Shown one piece after another: positions 29,527-37,291 of a stretch of 64,000 nt of DNA. This DNA is from an uncultured Bacteroides sp. (GTDB taxonomy: Bacteria; Bacteroidota; Bacteroidia; Bacteroidales; Bacteroidaceae). The stretch covers positions 1-64,000 of the forward strand of contig CAQOGY010000003.1 of assembly GCA_948847595.1 (NCBI GenBank). Direction: 5' to 3'. The notes beneath the pieces were generated by a model. The model saw only the letters and a program-made list of their open reading frames with translations, had not been told where the DNA came from and did not search any database. Every line of letters starts with the position of its first letter. Position 1 is the stretch's first letter. Both the position numbers and the translations under genes were made by a program.

Positions 29527-29978
29527 TTGGTCACCTCCTCACTTTTTATAAAGGTTAGACATTCAACAGCTTTGTCGGTGCAAAAGTTTATTTGGTGGGT
29601 AGGATGTTTAAATTCGGCTAATGCCCAAAATTGTTTTCGGGTAATAACCCCATTGATAAAATCAGCGATGTAGTTATATATTTGATCGTCTGCCATAGCG
29701 CCTATGACAATATCATAATTATGCTTTTCTCCTTTACGGCAAGATACGATAAAATCCAGCCATTCTTCTGTCATTTCTTTAAATTCGAGGATTCGGAGAG
29801 ATAAATCCGGCTTGTATTGATAGGTACACACAATAGGAGTATCGTAGCGTTTCGCCCATCTTTCCGCTTGTGCTTTTAAGACAGTACAATAGAATCCTGT
29901 ACCAAAATCTTTGGTATATTTCCCTTCAATTATTTTCGGGAAAATGATTTCGCAATATGTACCGTGGTATATCGTCAT
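29523..29978 (-). CDS. DUF3990 protein, ADP-ribosyltransferase-like fold
   Basis: A 151-residue soluble protein. MTIYHGTYCEI carries the YHG[T/S] motif seen at the NAD site of ADP-ribosyltransferase-like proteins. It is followed by KDFGTGFYCTVLKAQAERWAKR and HNYDIVIGAMADDQIYNYIADF, all matching DUF3990. No substrate is known. It is the first gene of a two-gene unit 78 bp after tRNA-His. A 16-bp hairpin ends one base before its start codon and would hide the ribosome-binding region, so expression is probably restrained. It could be a toxin; nothing here proves it. Confidence 0.75.
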   Translation of the reverse strand: MTIYHGTYCEIIFPKIIEGKYTKDFGTGFYCTVLKAQAERWAKRYDTPIVCTYQYKPDLSLRILEFKEMTEEWLDFIVSCRKGEKHNYDIVIGAMADDQIYNYIADFINGVITRKQFWALAEFKHPTHQINFCTDKAVECLTFIKSEEVTK

Positions 29979-29979
29979 G

Positions 29980-30031
29980 ATATTCGAAGCTTTTTATAAG
30001 AAAAAAGCCTCGAATATTACTACTCGAAGCT
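29980..30031 (-). promoter_or_regulatory. Three-armed alternative hairpin: tRNA-His terminator versus DUF3990 start-blocking stem
   Basis: Read on the minus strand, arm 1 is AGCTTCGA (30031-30024), arm 2 is ATATTCGAGGCTTTTT (30017-30002) and arm 3 is AAAAAGCTTCGAATAT (29995-29980). Arm 1 with arm 2 makes a terminator stem followed by TTTTTT. Arm 2 with arm 3 makes a 16-bp stem with one G-U pair and a 6-nt loop, ending one base before the ATG. The two stems are mutually exclusive. Confidence 0.65.
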
Positions 30032-30055
30032 TGCATAATTTTTCTTTTTTTGTTG

Positions 30056-30130
30056 GGTGGAAGACCGGACTCGAACCGGCGACATTCAGAACCACAATCT
30101 GACGCTCTAACCAACTGAACTACATCCACC
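30056..30130 (-). tRNA. tRNA-His (anticodon GTG)
   Basis: A full cloverleaf is visible on the minus strand: the extra 5' G (G-1) opposite C73, typical of tRNA-His; D arm AGTTCAGTTGGTTAGAGC; anticodon loop TTGTGGT with anticodon GTG; and T arm GCCGG-TTCGAGT-CCGGT. CCA is not encoded. The acceptor stem has one U-U mismatch. Confidence 0.93.
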
Positions 30131-30194
30131 ATGTCTGCGTTTCTCTAACGCGGTGCAAAGATAGATATTATCTTTTAATCTCCAAAAGATTCTA

Positions 30195-31349
30195 CTACTT
30201 TTTTTGATAAAAAGTATATTCTTTTATTCCCCGATTGTGCTTGCTGAAAAGGGTTCGCGCGTCATTCGTGAAGATTTTCAACGAGTTACGTGCTTGTAAA
30301 GGAATTGAGTCAGCCGGTAGGTTGACGGGGAGTAATTGATGATTTTTTTTCCCGGATTGCATCGGGCGGGCTGTCCATACCAGACTGTACTCACAATTAT
30401 TGAGACGTGTGGTACTATCTTTTACTAATTCCATCCTTACCATAAGTCCGCCATCCGTGCGGCGGGCAGACATATTGGAGATATAATTTCCCAGTGAATA
30501 GACGACGAGATGCTTGTCGTTTGTCAGACTGTCCGTGCGTACTTCGATAGGTTGTACCACGTGCGGATGCGAGCCGATTATGTGGCTGACACCTTTTTGG
30601 AGTAACCAGTCGGTCAGGAACTTCTGTTCTTTGTTTGGCAAGGATTGATATTCTATCCCCCAATGCATACAGGCGATGATTGCGTCCGGTTGCAAGGCTT
30701 TGCTCGCTTCGATGTCTTTGGCGATAATCATTGTGTCGATATAATTCACAATGTTGGGAGGGGTGACGGGTATGCCGTTTGTGCCATACGTGTAATTGAG
30801 CAGGGCGATGCGGAATCCGTTCTTCTCCAATAGGAGAGGATATTGTTTCTCACGTGCTTCGGCGTTGACATATGTTCCGGCATGAGGAATCTTCAGTGTG
30901 TCGATTAACTGGATGGTACGTTCCAATCCGGCTCTGCCACGGTCGAGACTGTGATTATTGGCAGTTACGAGGACATTGAAACCGGCATCATGAATGGCGG
31001 TCAGATATTCATCCGGCGCACTGAAGGCAGGATACCCTTTATAGGGCTTTCCGCCTAGTGTAACTTCCAGATTGGCGATAGCGAAGTCCGCTCTGCCTAT
31101 TTCTTCTTTGACATATTCGAAACAGGTGGAATAGTCATAGCCTTTTGCGGTACGGGCGGCATTGATTTGACCTTGATGCTGCATCAAATCTCCTACGAAA
31201 AGGAGTCGCAATGTGTCGGCAGGCATAATACTGTCAACTGCGGAGAGAGTATCAGATGAGGTATTATTAATAGAATCTCTCCTTGCCTGCGACCGTGAGG
31301 AGCAGGACAGGGAGAGAAATATGAGTATCAGAAACAATGAATGTTTCAT
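30195..31349 (-). CDS. CapA-family metallophosphatase-like lipoprotein
   Basis: A lipoprotein of 384 residues (lipobox LSLSC) of the PGA_cap/CapA family. Motifs: RLLFVGDLMQHQGQ, AIANLEVTLGG, VTANNHSLDRGRAGL, IIACMHWGIEYQ and HIIGSHPHVVQPIEV, which line a calcineurin-like metal site. CapA proteins take part in poly-gamma-glutamate export in Bacillus, but in Bacteroides no such polymer genes surround it, so the role is unknown. The start at 31349 overlaps the folD stop as ATGA, giving a folD-capA operon. Confidence 0.85.
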   Translation of the reverse strand: MKHSLFLILIFLSLSCSSRSQARRDSINNTSSDTLSAVDSIMPADTLRLLFVGDLMQHQGQINAARTAKGYDYSTCFEYVKEEIGRADFAIANLEVTLGGKPYKGYPAFSAPDEYLTAIHDAGFNVLVTANNHSLDRGRAGLERTIQLIDTLKIPHAGTYVNAEAREKQYPLLLEKNGFRIALLNYTYGTNGIPVTPPNIVNYIDTMIIAKDIEASKALQPDAIIACMHWGIEYQSLPNKEQKFLTDWLLQKGVSHIIGSHPHVVQPIEVRTDSLTNDKHLVVYSLGNYISNMSARRTDGGLMVRMELVKDSTTRLNNCEYSLVWTARPMQSGKKNHQLLPVNLPADSIPLQARNSLKIFTNDARTLFSKHNRGIKEYTFYQKK

Positions 31350-32227
31350 TGATAAATGGCTTTCTTGCCGGCCAGCAGCGTATTTTTCATCAACGATACA
31401 ATCGTCATCGGCCCGACGCCACCCGGCACGGGAGTGATGAATGAACACTTCGGAGCCACTTCATCAAACTTCACGTCACCGGTCAGTTTGAATCCGGATT
31501 TCTTCGTTGCGTCCGGCACGCGGGTAGTACCTACGTCGATAACTACTGCGCCTTCTTTCACCATTTCGGCTTTCACGAAGTTGGGCTGTCCCAAAGCGGC
31601 GATAATAATGTCGGCTTCCTGACATTCTTTCACCAGATCTTTGCTTCGGCTGTGGCATACAGTCACGGTGGCATCGCCCGGATAAGCCTTCTGCATCATC
31701 AGTGCAGCCATCGGTTTGCCGACGATATTACTGCGTCCGAGTACGACACATTTCTTGCCCGAAGTTTCTATTTCGTAGCGTTTCAGCAATTCGAGGATAC
31801 CGTTGGGAGTGGCAGATACATAGCAGGGGAGTCCGATGGACATGCGGCCTACGTTAATCGGGTGGAAACCGTCTACATCTTTACGGTAATCAATGGTTTC
31901 GATTACTTTCTGTTCGGAGATATGTTTCGGTAACGGGAGTTGCACGATGAAGCCGTCCACATCGCTGTCTTCGTTAAGTTCGCGTACTTTCGCAAGCAGT
32001 TCTTCCTCGGTCACGTCACTTTCGTAACGGATAAGTGAAGATTTGAATCCGCAAACTTCGCAGGCTTTTACTTTGGCAGCTACATACGTTTCGCTGCCAC
32101 CATCGTGTCCTACAAGGATAGCTGCCAGGTGCGGACGTTTCCCGCCACGAGCCACAATTTCGGCTACTTCGGCTGCAATCTCTTGTTTCACTTGTTCGGA
32201 AATGGCTTTTCCGTCTATCAGAGTCAT
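31346..32227 (-). CDS. folD: Bifunctional methylenetetrahydrofolate dehydrogenase/cyclohydrolase FolD
   Basis: A cytosolic one-carbon enzyme that interconverts 5,10-methylene-THF and 10-formyl-THF. Visible motifs: SETYVAAKVKACEVCGF (with the catalytic Tyr-x3-Lys), DGFIVQLPLPKHI, VVLGRSNIVGKPMA for NADP binding and the terminal FITPVPGGVGPMTI. The start MTLIDGKAISEQ at 32227 is preferred, because the in-frame ATG at 32257 overlaps the TACTTTTG promoter box. The length of 293 residues is normal. Confidence 0.96.
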   Translation of the reverse strand: MTLIDGKAISEQVKQEIAAEVAEIVARGGKRPHLAAILVGHDGGSETYVAAKVKACEVCGFKSSLIRYESDVTEEELLAKVRELNEDSDVDGFIVQLPLPKHISEQKVIETIDYRKDVDGFHPINVGRMSIGLPCYVSATPNGILELLKRYEIETSGKKCVVLGRSNIVGKPMAALMMQKAYPGDATVTVCHSRSKDLVKECQEADIIIAALGQPNFVKAEMVKEGAVVIDVGTTRVPDATKKSGFKLTGDVKFDEVAPKCSFITPVPGGVGPMTIVSLMKNTLLAGKKAIYQ

Positions 32228-32254
32228 ATTTTCAGAGTATTTATTGGTGATGGG

Positions 32255-32262
32255 CAAAAGTA
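32255..32262 (-). promoter_or_regulatory. -7 promoter box for folD-capA
   Basis: TACTTTTG on the minus strand, 27 bp before the chosen folD start. It excludes the longer frame. Confidence 0.5.
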
Positions 32263-32295
32263 AAATAAATAACTGAACTGTCCAAAAAGATTGGA

Positions 32296-32331
32296 GTATA
32301 AAAAAGAAGATGCTGTTGCCGGCATCTTCTT
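32296..32331 (-). terminator. Terminator after the cytochrome peroxidase gene
   Basis: A perfect 10-bp stem (32304-32313 with 32322-32331) is followed on the minus strand by a T-rich tail. It ends the ccs-peroxidase operon before the folD promoter. Confidence 0.7.
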
Positions 32332-32360
32332 TCTTAGTAGATAATTCGCTCTCTTATTGT

Positions 32361-33743
32361 TTAAATCATGTTCTTATTGGTCAGTAGTTTGCCTTTGTAT
32401 TCGCCTGTCAGCGTACGGAGGAAACCGACGATTTTGTCTACTTCCTGTTGTGGCAGGTCGATGCCCAACTGATACTTGGCCATGGCACGGACAGCATCGT
32501 CCATTGTTGCCATACTGCCGTCGTGGAAGTAAGGAGCGGTAAGTTCGATGTTTCTCAAACCGGGAACTTTGAAGCGGTGACGGTCGCGTTCTGTCTGCGT
32601 TTGTTTGAACCGTCCGTTGTCTTCTTCAGTCATTTCTGCCTGTCGTTCGGCAAAATAATCATGCTTTACGCCAATCAGTTCGTAGGACTGTCCGCCCAGG
32701 ATTTCTCCTACGTGGCAGGTGGCGCAATCGTATTTCTTGAAAAGCTCGTATCCGGCGATTTCATCTGCGGTGATAGCGTCTTTCTGACCTTTCAGGTAAC
32801 GGTCGAAACGTGAGTTGGGAGTTAATAATGTCTTTTCAAATTCCTGGATGGCGTTTGTGATATTCTTTTCACTAAGTCCGTCGGGATATACTTCATTGAA
32901 CGCTAAAACAAAGTTCTTGTCTTCCGCCAGTTTGCCGATAATCTGGTCGAAAGATTCGCAAGCCATTTCCACCGGATTCAACGGAGGGCCGGCAGCTTGT
33001 TCGGCAAGAGTTCCGGCACGTCCGTCCCAGAATTGAACGAAGTTATAGGCTGCGTTGTAGACTGTCGGAGCGTTCACGCCACCAAACTGGCCGCCTACAC
33101 CTTCGGAATATTGTTTGTTGTCTACACCACCGGTATCCAATCCGTGACAACTGGCACATGATACGGTGTTGTCGGCTGACAGACGGGTGTCATGGTACAA
33201 TAAATCTCCGAGAACGACCTTGCGTACATCTACCGCAATAGAGTCAGCGATGGGGCGGACGGGTTCGTTGGTAAAGTCAGGAGCGACTGCTACGTCCGTG
33301 TATAGCCCCATGCGGTGGTTCTTTACCCAACTGAGTGCCACTTCTTTTTTTGCATCATTGAAAGAAGCCCCCCAGTGTACGAGATAATACTTTGCCTGCG
33401 GCATTTTTCCGTCGAGGATTACTTTCTCTACTTTTGCCAGGTCTACCGGATTAAGGGGACGACCTTCTTTCAAGTCCTTTTCCATTTGGGTCATGTCGAA
33501 AGCACGGTAAGCTTCACTCACATCTTCCATCACGATTTTTCCGGCAACGGGCATACTTGCGTAAAACGGTAAGTCAGGCGTCGATGTGTGGCATCGCAGA
33601 CATCCTGCGTCCGTAATGATTTGCTGCATTTGGGCGTTTGCTTCCAGATCACTGGAAGGAACCCGGTGCATGAGCCGGTAGGTGACTGCCAGTGCTGTCA
33701 CTACCACCAACAGTGCAACGATTAGTTTTGTACTTTTTTTCAT
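32361..33743 (-). CDS. Tri-haem cytochrome c peroxidase family protein
   Basis: A membrane-anchored periplasmic protein of 460 residues with three CxxCH haem sites: CLRCH (residues 48-52, in an added haem-binding domain), CASCH and CATCH in the MauG/CcpA-type peroxidase core. The core has NAPTVYNAAYNFVQFWDGRAGTLAEQAAGPPLNPVEM, RNIELTAPYFHDGSMATMDDAV and the terminal VDKIVGFLRTLTG. It would reduce hydrogen peroxide with electrons from a quinol or cytochrome. It lies 17 bp after ccsA, so the maturation genes and this client form one operon. The extra haem domain may act as the electron entry port. Confidence 0.93.
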   Translation of the reverse strand: MKKSTKLIVALLVVVTALAVTYRLMHRVPSSDLEANAQMQQIITDAGCLRCHTSTPDLPFYASMPVAGKIVMEDVSEAYRAFDMTQMEKDLKEGRPLNPVDLAKVEKVILDGKMPQAKYYLVHWGASFNDAKKEVALSWVKNHRMGLYTDVAVAPDFTNEPVRPIADSIAVDVRKVVLGDLLYHDTRLSADNTVSCASCHGLDTGGVDNKQYSEGVGGQFGGVNAPTVYNAAYNFVQFWDGRAGTLAEQAAGPPLNPVEMACESFDQIIGKLAEDKNFVLAFNEVYPDGLSEKNITNAIQEFEKTLLTPNSRFDRYLKGQKDAITADEIAGYELFKKYDCATCHVGEILGGQSYELIGVKHDYFAERQAEMTEEDNGRFKQTQTERDRHRFKVPGLRNIELTAPYFHDGSMATMDDAVRAMAKYQLGIDLPQQEVDKIVGFLRTLTGEYKGKLLTNKNMI

Positions 33744-33760
33744 TTCACATTTGAATTAAA

Positions 33761-34549
33761 TTAGTTGTTATTACGATTATATAAGTGCACGCTTTGTTGG
33801 GCGGCCGGCAAGTAGTTCACTCCATACCAGCACATTTGCAGGGCGAGGAAGGAGACGATGAGCAGTGCGTACAGGCTTTTCCGTCCGGCTTTTTTGAAAA
33901 GGCGGAGATGTATATAGAGCAGGTATCCCATCCAGGTGATAACCGCCCAGGTTTCTTTCGGATCCCAGCTCCAGTAGTTTCCCCAGGCTTCCTTTGCCCA
34001 AAGGGAGCCGAGTAGCATGCCGATAGAAAGAAAGGCTACTCCGGCATAGACGAGGTTGTCCGCCGTGTGCAGATATTCTTCCTTGTGGTGGAATAATCCG
34101 GTCACTGCAATGATGAACGCGCATCCCAGAACGGAATAGGAAAACATATATACCGTGACGTGCGGGATGAACCATATGCTTTGCAGCGCCGGCATCAGTG
34201 ACTGGTCATGTATCTCGGGTTTCATCAGGTTGATGATGATAAAGACGGTGGAGAGCAGTGTCGAGAAAGACAGAATCCAACGGTATTTCCATCTTATATA
34301 GGTAAGCAGTCCTGCCACTCCCATGAAGAAAGAGTACCATAGCCGGGTTTCTCCCATGGAGCGCAAAGGCGGGCGTTGAAGGAAGACCCACAATCCGGCA
34401 ATGAAGATGCCCAAAATGATAATGCCGGCTGACGTAAAGGCTGTTGCCGCCTTGCTCTTCGTTGACGAACGAAGGGAGAATACGGCTCCTGCCAGCCATA
34501 AGCAGACGGATATGGCTGCAAATACATAGAAATTATCCCAGTTTATCAT
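33761..34549 (-). CDS. ccsA: CcsA-type cytochrome c haem-lyase subunit
   Basis: A polytopic membrane protein of 262 residues with about eight helices. The tryptophan-rich haem-handling (WWD-like) motif is WGNYWSWDPKETWAVITWMGY, flanked by conserved histidines (IPHVTVYMFSYS). It presents haem to apocytochromes at the periplasmic face in the System II pathway. Its start overlaps the ResB gene end by 17 bp, and the haem protein it probably serves is next downstream. Confidence 0.92.
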   Translation of the reverse strand: MINWDNFYVFAAISVCLWLAGAVFSLRSSTKSKAATAFTSAGIIILGIFIAGLWVFLQRPPLRSMGETRLWYSFFMGVAGLLTYIRWKYRWILSFSTLLSTVFIIINLMKPEIHDQSLMPALQSIWFIPHVTVYMFSYSVLGCAFIIAVTGLFHHKEEYLHTADNLVYAGVAFLSIGMLLGSLWAKEAWGNYWSWDPKETWAVITWMGYLLYIHLRLFKKAGRKSLYALLIVSFLALQMCWYGVNYLPAAQQSVHLYNRNNN

Positions 34550-35411
34550 ACTTTTTCGCTCCGTTAATGAATAATAGAATCGCTCCGGCCAGCATCATCA
34601 GGATGCCTGCCACTATCGCATATTTCCAGGGTTGTTTTACTACTTGCAAGATGCAATATTCACTGTCGTTGCCTTTTGTTACGTCATAGCCGGTGAGATA
34701 TACGTCTTCTCCCAATCGGTAGGCGTACGGGTGATTCACTTCGAGTAGTGCTTTTTCATTTCCTAAACGTACATTTGCCGCAAAGCGGGAAGGACGTCCG
34801 TTCGGGTAATATTCTACGGCAAAAGAGTCGAGCGCTATTTCATAGTCCAAATAATGCGGCGCGCCGTTCATGTCGAATGCTTCACGTGCCGGTTCACCTT
34901 TATATATAGGTATGCGTAGTGTCTGGGTATCACTGCTGCCGAAGAATCCCGCGAATAAGGCGAGCCATAAACCTGTATGGTTTAAGATGAAGCGCCACCG
35001 TGCTTGTTTGCGGTGTTGAAAAGCGTGAATGGTAATCATTCCCAGATTACTTAGTAATAAAAGAAGTATGGCTATAAATATCCAGCTAGTCATAAAGTTA
35101 TAGCATCCTAGCAGGGCAAGAATACCTTCACGCGCCTCTGCCGCTGTATCTGATAGTTGTGGGAGAAGTCCTATCACTAAGCAGCCGCCGATAAATAATC
35201 CGATGGATAGCGCGCTGGTCTGAGGGGAGCAAAGAAAGCGGGTAAAACCTGAATTTTTGTATTCCTTATATAATATGTATAGTATGAAAAGCCATATTGC
35301 CGCAAAGATGATGTTGAGCGGAAAGGCAAGGAAGGAAACCGGGAAGTTTCCTGTGAATAGTTGCATGGCAACTGCCGATAATATATATCCTGTCGTATAG
35401 ATATAACGCAT
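34533..35411 (-). CDS. ResB/CcsB-like cytochrome c biogenesis protein
   Basis: A 292-residue membrane protein with four or five hydrophobic helices in the first 165 residues, then a periplasmic beta-rich domain (TLRIPIYKGEPAREAFDMNG, HYLDYEIALDSFAVEYYPNGRPSRFAANVRL) and a final helix (AIVAGILMMLAGAILLFI). This is the ResB (CcsB) layout, in shorter form. The family works with CcsA in haem delivery. The start at 35411 (MRYIYTTGYI) is chosen over 35468, which lies in AT-rich leader sequence. Confidence 0.85.
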   Translation of the reverse strand: MRYIYTTGYILSAVAMQLFTGNFPVSFLAFPLNIIFAAIWLFILYILYKEYKNSGFTRFLCSPQTSALSIGLFIGGCLVIGLLPQLSDTAAEAREGILALLGCYNFMTSWIFIAILLLLLSNLGMITIHAFQHRKQARWRFILNHTGLWLALFAGFFGSSDTQTLRIPIYKGEPAREAFDMNGAPHYLDYEIALDSFAVEYYPNGRPSRFAANVRLGNEKALLEVNHPYAYRLGEDVYLTGYDVTKGNDSEYCILQVVKQPWKYAIVAGILMMLAGAILLFINGAKKYDKLG

Positions 35412-35570
35412 ACTCGTGTTTCTGTTTGTAATCTTTTGCAAAGTAATAAAATAAAAACGAATAAACATCTAAAATCTTTATAAAATTGTAATCGTTACAA
35501 TTAAATGGCAGCATTATTATGGATTTGATAGAATATATGCGGTCTTTTTAGCCTGGTTCTTTCTATCGGA

Positions 35571-35677
35571 TTTGCGTAATGCGTGAACTATTCATCGTAA
35601 TGATTAAAATATTCATTGCAGTGATTAAAGATTTTCACTGTAGTGAATAAGGATTTTGAGTGCAGCGGATTATAACT
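35571..35677. repeat. Array A: tandem 22-bp units with TTCAC-N4-GTGAA-type dyads
   Basis: Units begin at 35591, 35612, 35634 and 35656 (spacing 21, 22, 22), with a more degenerate one at 35571. The best unit is TTCACTGTAGTGAA (35634-35647), a 5-4-5 dyad. Others keep TTCAT and TGAT ends. Linkers are about 8 bp and A/T rich. Confidence 0.7.
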
Positions 35678-35697
35678 TTTTATGCAGTCGGGTAGTG

Positions 35698-35785
35698 GTC
35701 ATGTTGCAAGGTGACAATAGTCACTTTGTAAGGTGATAAATGTCATGATACATGGTGATAATTGTCACTATACAATGGGACAACT
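35698..35785. repeat. Array B: tandem 22-bp units with GTGAC-N4-GTCAC-type dyads
   Basis: Three dyads at 35711-35724 (GTGACAATAGTCAC), 35733-35746 and 35755-35768 are exactly 22 bp apart. They are flanked by a half-site GTCAT at 35698 and a decayed unit at 35777. The 8-bp linkers share a T-x-C/T-A-A/T-G pattern. Confidence 0.8.
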
Positions 35786-35851
35786 ACTAAGGAATGGTTT
35801 GGAAATCCATAAAGATACAAAAATAATAAGAGAAAAGCAATACCCTCTTAC

Positions 35852-35878
35852 AAAAAAAGAGGAAGCCGTGGCTCCCTC
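35852..35878 (-). terminator. Intrinsic terminator of ffh
   Basis: GAGGAAGCC and GGCTCCCTC (35859-35878) form a stem with one mismatch. On the minus strand it is followed by seven T residues (35858-35852). It lies 34 bp after the ffh stop. Confidence 0.7.
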
Positions 35879-35911
35879 TTTCTATTCGGAATTTAGAAAT
35901 AATTCTTTCTT

Positions 35912-37234
35912 TTATCTCTTCATTTTCGGCATCATCTTGCCCATTTTGCTGCTGGTTACCATCTTCATCATTTTGCGGGTCTGGTCGAATTGTTTCAGCA
36001 AGCGGTTTACTTCTTGAATCGTTGTTCCGCTACCTTTGGCGATACGTGTGCGGCGTGAGCCGTTCAGAATTTCCGGGTTAGAACGTTCTGCCGGGGTCAT
36101 GGAGTAGATGATGGCTTCGATGCTCTTGAACGCATTGTCGTCAATATCAATGTCCTTGATAGCCTTGCCTACTCCCGGAATCATGGAAGCGAGGTCTTTC
36201 AGGTTACCCATCTTCTTGATTTGGGCGATCTGGCTGAGGAAGTCGTTGAAGTCGAACTGGTTCTTGGCAATCTTCTTCTGCAGGCGTTTGGCTTCTTCTT
36301 CATCATATTGTTCCTGAGCACGTTCTACCAGTGAGACAATGTCACCCATACCGAGGATACGGTCGGCCATACGGGCAGGGTGGAACTGGTCGATTGCTTC
36401 CAGTTTTTCTCCCGTACCTACGAACTTGATAGGCTTGTTGACTACCGAACGGATGGAAAGGGCCGCACCACCACGGGTGTCACCGTCGAGCTTGGTCAGT
36501 ACTACACCATTGAAGTCCAGGCGTTCGTTAAATTCTTTGGCTGTGTTTACGGCATCCTGACCGGTCATGGAGTCTACCACGAACAGGATTTCGTTCGGAT
36601 TAATGGCTTCCTTGATGGCGGCGATTTCGTTCATCATCTGTTCGTCTACTGCCAGACGTCCGGCGGTATCGACGATGACGAGGTCATATCCTTTGGCTTT
36701 GGCTTCTTGAATAGCGTGTTGTGCGATTTCCACCGGATTCTTGCTATCCAGTTCGCAGTACATCGGAACTTCAATCTGTTCTGCCAGTACACGCAACTGT
36801 TCGATAGCAGCCGGACGGTAAACGTCACAAGCTACGAGTAACGGCTTGCGATTCTTCTTGGTTTTCAGCATGCGTGCCAGCTTACCGGAGAAGGTAGTCT
36901 TACCCGAACCCTGCAAACCTGACATCAGGATTACTGCCGGACGGGAGTCGATATTGATTTCGGCTGTCTCTCCACCCATCAACTGGGTCAGTTCGTCGTG
37001 CACAATCTTCACCATCAACTGGCTCGGCTTCACAGCCGTAAGTACGTTCTGTCCAAGTGCCTTCTCTTTCACCGTATCCGTGAAATTCTTGGCAACCTTG
37101 TAGTTTACGTCGGCATCGAGAAGTGCCTTGCGTACGTCTTTCAGCGTCTCCGCCACGTTGATTTCGGTGATTTTGCCTTCACCTTTCAGAATCTTGAATG
37201 ACCGTTCCAGTCTTTCACTTAAATTATCGAACAT
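35912..37234 (-). CDS. ffh: Signal recognition particle protein Ffh
   Basis: The SRP GTPase that, with 4.5S RNA, delivers membrane proteins to FtsY and SecYEG. The 440 residues show the N domain, GTPase motifs GLQGSGKTTFSGKL (G1), DTAGRLAVD (G3) and TKLDGDTRGGAALS (G4), and a methionine-rich M domain (IPGVGKAIKDIDID, IYSMTPAERSNPEILNGSRRTRIAKGSG). Its start MFDNLSERLERSFKILKGEG is the standard one. The gene stands alone. Confidence 0.97.
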   Translation of the reverse strand: MFDNLSERLERSFKILKGEGKITEINVAETLKDVRKALLDADVNYKVAKNFTDTVKEKALGQNVLTAVKPSQLMVKIVHDELTQLMGGETAEINIDSRPAVILMSGLQGSGKTTFSGKLARMLKTKKNRKPLLVACDVYRPAAIEQLRVLAEQIEVPMYCELDSKNPVEIAQHAIQEAKAKGYDLVIVDTAGRLAVDEQMMNEIAAIKEAINPNEILFVVDSMTGQDAVNTAKEFNERLDFNGVVLTKLDGDTRGGAALSIRSVVNKPIKFVGTGEKLEAIDQFHPARMADRILGMGDIVSLVERAQEQYDEEEAKRLQKKIAKNQFDFNDFLSQIAQIKKMGNLKDLASMIPGVGKAIKDIDIDDNAFKSIEAIIYSMTPAERSNPEILNGSRRTRIAKGSGTTIQEVNRLLKQFDQTRKMMKMVTSSKMGKMMPKMKR

Positions 37235-37291
37235 AGTTGTTTAATTACTAATTAATATTTGAGCCTGCAAATGTACAAAAATCTCTCGTAT

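Larger units (their letters stand above)
35412..35911. other. 500-bp intergenic region with two tandem dyad arrays
   Basis: No gene is supported here. It holds the resB leader, two tandem arrays of 14-bp dyads with a 22-bp period (35571-35677 and 35698-35785) and the ffh terminator (35852-35878). The arrays are separated by about 20 bp, and their dyad sequences differ. Confidence 0.7.

Noticed and set aside
29979..30056. tRNA-His flank as the attachment site of an integrated element
   Set aside because: No integrase and no direct repeat of the tRNA 3' end was found. The repeats present are inverted and explain RNA structure instead.
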